A model generated the notes under the pieces. That model saw only the letters and a list, made by a program, of their open reading frames with translations, was not told the DNA's origin and searched no databases. A stretch of 22,012 bases of DNA from a virus. Position 1 is the stretch's first letter, and each line of letters begins with the position of its first letter. Both the position numbers and the translations under genes were made by a program. The stretch lies in IMG/VR virus record IMGVR_UViG_3300046010_004227, positions 1 through 22,012 of that record. One strand, written 5' to 3'. Positions 20,421-22,012 of this stretch are shown one piece after another.

Positions 20421-21702
20421 TATAGACCGTCAATACCAATCACTCCTCCAAGATATACTTGACAAGGGTATCACTAAAAGCGATCGTACTGGTACTGGTA
20501 CGCTATCAGTATTTGGTAGACAGATCCGTCATAAGATGAGTGAGGGGTTTCCACTCCTAACAACAAAAAAGATGGCTTGGAAGTCAATCGTAACAGAACT
20601 ACTATGGTTCTTACGAGGTGATACTAACATCAAATTCTTAGTGGATAATGGTTGTCATATTTGGAACGGAGATTGCTATAAGAAGTACTATACTGAATGG
20701 AATAAAAGTATTCCAGGTGATGGTATATTTAGTTCTAATGAGTATAAATCACCAACAAAATATGAATCAACTAATTTTAATCAGGAAGAATTCATCAACA
20801 AAATCAAAACAGATGATGAGTTTGCTAAGAAGTGGGGTGATTTAGGACCGATTTACGGTAAGCAGTGGAGAAATTGGAAAAAACCAATTAAAACTATCGG
20901 TGACCCTAAACCATCGCAACAACCAATTGACCAAATCGCAAACCTAATTAATGACATCAAAACAAATCCTGATTCAAGACGTTTAATGGTTAATGCGTGG
21001 AATGTAGGTTATTTAGAAAAAATGACGTTACCACCATGTCATTATGGATTTCAAGTTTATACAAGAGAGTTGAGTTTGGAAGAGAGGCTTAAGTTGTGTA
21101 ATGTAGATATTGATACAGATATTGATGAAGCTATTAAAAAAGATAGTAGAGACATTATAAAAAAATACCTAGATTACACTAATACCCCAACACGAGCAAT
21201 CTCTCTAATGTGGAACCAACGCAGTGTTGATACATTCCTTGGTTTACCATTCAACATAGCATCTTATGGACTACTATTAGAAATTATAGCTAAGGTAGTT
21301 AATATGGTACCTGATGAATTGATTGGCAACTTAGGCGACGTACACCTTTACAATAACCACATTGAACAAGCAAAAGAACAGATTGGTAGAGAGTTGAGTT
21401 TGGAAGAACGAGTTGAATTGTTCATAAAACAAAACAATGGTTCACATCCTTACGATATTGAAATGTTGGATGATTATAATATCCTAACTAGAACAAGAGA
21501 ACCTTATGAATTACCATCATTAAATATCAACACTGAATTTTGGCAAACAGAAAGTGGTGAATGTGGTATAGGACTACTTAGTACAGACGGATTTATTTCA
21601 GCCTTATCTAATGATGCTTTTATAAAATGTTTATTAGAAGAAGATATACAGTTAGGAAACTATCAATCACATCCAGCAATTAAAGCACCTTTAAGTAATT
21701 AA
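20413..21702 (+). CDS. thyA: Thymidylate synthase with large insertions
   Basis: This 429-aa enzyme makes dTMP from dUMP with methylenetetrahydrofolate; typical ThyA is about 264-290 aa. Conserved parts are RTGTGT (residues 25-30), TELLWFLRGDTNIKFL, GDLGPIYGKQWR, PDSRRLMVNAW, the catalytic PPCH with C209, LMWNQRSVDTFLGLPFNIAS and HPAIKAPLSN at the end. Extra segments: about 35-40 residues before GDLGP including EEFINKIKTDDEFAKKWG; about 35 after the active site starting TRELSLEERLKL; and 36 (about residues 327-362) starting ELSLEERVEL, inserted in what is normally GREPYELPSL. The first two occur in a known bacterial/viral ThyA subgroup; the third appears to be a duplicate. I chose ATG 20413 over TTG 20401. 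Confidence 0.85.
   Translation: MNNIDRQYQSLLQDILDKGITKSDRTGTGTLSVFGRQIRHKMSEGFPLLTTKKMAWKSIVTELLWFLRGDTNIKFLVDNGCHIWNGDCYKKYYTEWNKSIPGDGIFSSNEYKSPTKYESTNFNQEEFINKIKTDDEFAKKWGDLGPIYGKQWRNWKKPIKTIGDPKPSQQPIDQIANLINDIKTNPDSRRLMVNAWNVGYLEKMTLPPCHYGFQVYTRELSLEERLKLCNVDIDTDIDEAIKKDSRDIIKKYLDYTNTPTRAISLMWNQRSVDTFLGLPFNIASYGLLLEIIAKVVNMVPDELIGNLGDVHLYNNHIEQAKEQIGRELSLEERVELFIKQNNGSHPYDIEMLDDYNILTRTREPYELPSLNINTEFWQTESGECGIGLLSTDGFISALSNDAFIKCLLEEDIQLGNYQSHPAIKAPLSN
20785..20802 (+). repeat. 18-base repeat shared with 19487-19504
   Basis: This is the thyA copy of the EEFINK block, identical in all 18 bases and in the same codon phase. Confidence 0.6.
21064..21083 (+). repeat. 20-base repeat, ELSLEER copy 1 in thyA
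   Basis: Identical to 21388-21407 over 20 bases and in the same frame; it encodes R-E-L-S-L-E-E. It lies 12 codons after the catalytic cysteine. Confidence 0.65.
21388..21411 (+). repeat. ELSLEER copy 2 in thyA
   Basis: Begins the 36-residue insertion in the C-terminal part of thyA. It shares 20 bases with copy 1 and 18 bases with the copy at 19562-19579. Confidence 0.65.
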
Positions 21703-21730
21703 TATAAATCATAAAATAAAAACAACAGTT

Positions 21731-21883
21731 ATGGCAAAACAAAAACAATCGACAAAAAATTTAAGCGGTAGAGGCTACGATTACGAAGAATTTAGAACTT
21801 CGATCTTAAATCTATTAAATAACTATTTGCTATTGACCACTCAAGAACGTAACGATATCGTTAAAATGGCTAAAAGATTTTAG
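21731..21883 (+). CDS. Hypothetical basic protein, 50 aa
   Basis: A short complete frame lies 28 bases after thyA with an A-rich leader (aacaacagttATG). The product starts with a basic unstructured stretch (MAKQKQSTKNLSGRGYDYEE) followed by a helical part (LLNNYLLLTTQERNDIVKMA). Codon use (tacgat, aacgat, aacgta) matches the island genes. I do not recognise it. The N-terminus could bind nucleic acid. It is followed by paired inverted repeats. Confidence 0.55.
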   Translation: MAKQKQSTKNLSGRGYDYEEFRTSILNLLNNYLLLTTQERNDIVKMAKRF

Positions 21884-21908
21884 TGGCCAGAAAATTCTTT
21901 ATTGATAA

Positions 21909-21958
21909 CCAATCAGTTGCGCACATTGGTAATCAATCAGTTGCACACAACTAATTGG
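21909..21958 (+). promoter_or_regulatory. Alternative hairpins with two copies of CAATCAGTTG
   Basis: CAATCAGTTGCGCACA (21910-21925) and CAATCAGTTGCACACA (21934-21949) are direct repeats 24 bases apart with one difference. CAACTAATTGG (21948-21958) can pair with either: a 10-base arm with a 4-base loop for the second, or an 11-base arm with a 28-base loop for the first (one mismatch each). ACCAAT/ATTGGT (21908-21913/21925-21930) forms a third small stem. A T7 run lies about 30 bases further on. A terminator or RNA switch is possible. Confidence 0.45.
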
Positions 21959-22012
21959 AAATTAACGATATCACTTAAAAAATAAATTTTTTTATATCAA
22001 ATAGTTGTCGTA

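Noticed and set aside
20525-21500. Inteins or an intron in thyA as the reason for its length
   Set aside because: The inserts are only about 35-40 residues each and lack splicing motifs (no N-terminal Cys/Ser block, no HN-C/S end); the frame is continuous.
14910-21715. T4 late promoters (TATAAATA)
   Set aside because: I found only near matches such as TATAAATT and TATAAATC in spacers, and similar near matches occur in coding DNA; no exact copy was seen.
1-22012. tRNA genes, CRISPR arrays, retroelements or transposons
   Set aside because: No cloverleaf-like GTTC-type T-arms, no regularly spaced repeats, no reverse-transcriptase or transposase motifs were seen in any frame.

Overview
The window looks like part of a large, AT-rich tailed-phage (or prophage) genome. 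Every gene I can support is on the + strand. Genes are packed with overlaps or very short spacers, and most are small with no recognisable function. A T4 DenV-type pyrimidine-dimer glycosylase and a viral-style thymidylate synthase point to a T4-like myovirus. Start codons have A/T-rich leaders and almost no Shine-Dalgarno sequences, and one spacer carries a TTTG-N19-TATATTTG promoter-like pair. Both traits suggest a Bacteroidota host, but that is an inference.

Layout. (1) 1-1135: end of a MazG-like/nucleotide-metabolism-type small protein, then a Cas4/RecB-like PD-(D/E)XK nuclease with four Fe-S-type cysteines. (2) 1136-1412: an AT-rich regulatory spacer with tandem direct repeats, then a ribbon-helix-helix protein. 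(3) 1420-14552: a 13-kb glycan island. It holds two GT-B glycosyltransferases, a zinc-ribbon protein, a 56-aa protein with a duplicated motif, a GT2 enzyme, a DUF3431-like protein, an RfbH/E1-like sugar 3-dehydrase, an SDR sugar reductase/epimerase, two GT11-type (fucosyltransferase-like) proteins, a GT2-DUF5672 fusion, a GT17 enzyme and a tandem pair of paralogous GT2 enzymes. (4) 14584-18849: small mostly unknown genes, including an HTH protein with a degenerate HNH-type zinc module, an HEXXH metallopeptidase-like protein, a single-TM coiled-coil protein and a small zinc-binding protein. (5) 18878-19237: denV. (6) 19307-21702: a translationally coupled run of small genes ending in an oversized thymidylate synthase. 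Short DNA segments are shared between thyA and the first gene of the run. (7) 21731-22012: a 50-aa gene followed by mutually exclusive hairpins.

How it may work together. The island has the enzymes to make and transfer an unusual deoxysugar: a 3-dehydrase plus a ketoreductase, with GT11, GT17, GT2 and GT4-type transferases. Plausible targets are the host surface glycan (receptor masking or serotype conversion), the phage particle, or DNA. The sequence does not decide between them. Upstream nucleotide-sugar enzymes are not in the window. Codon use differs between segments (about 6.3-12.16 kb and about 17.9-21.7 kb versus the rest), which suggests a mosaic assembled from several sources.

No tRNA, rRNA, CRISPR array, transposase or integrase was seen. 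No gene-free stretch exceeds 300 bases.
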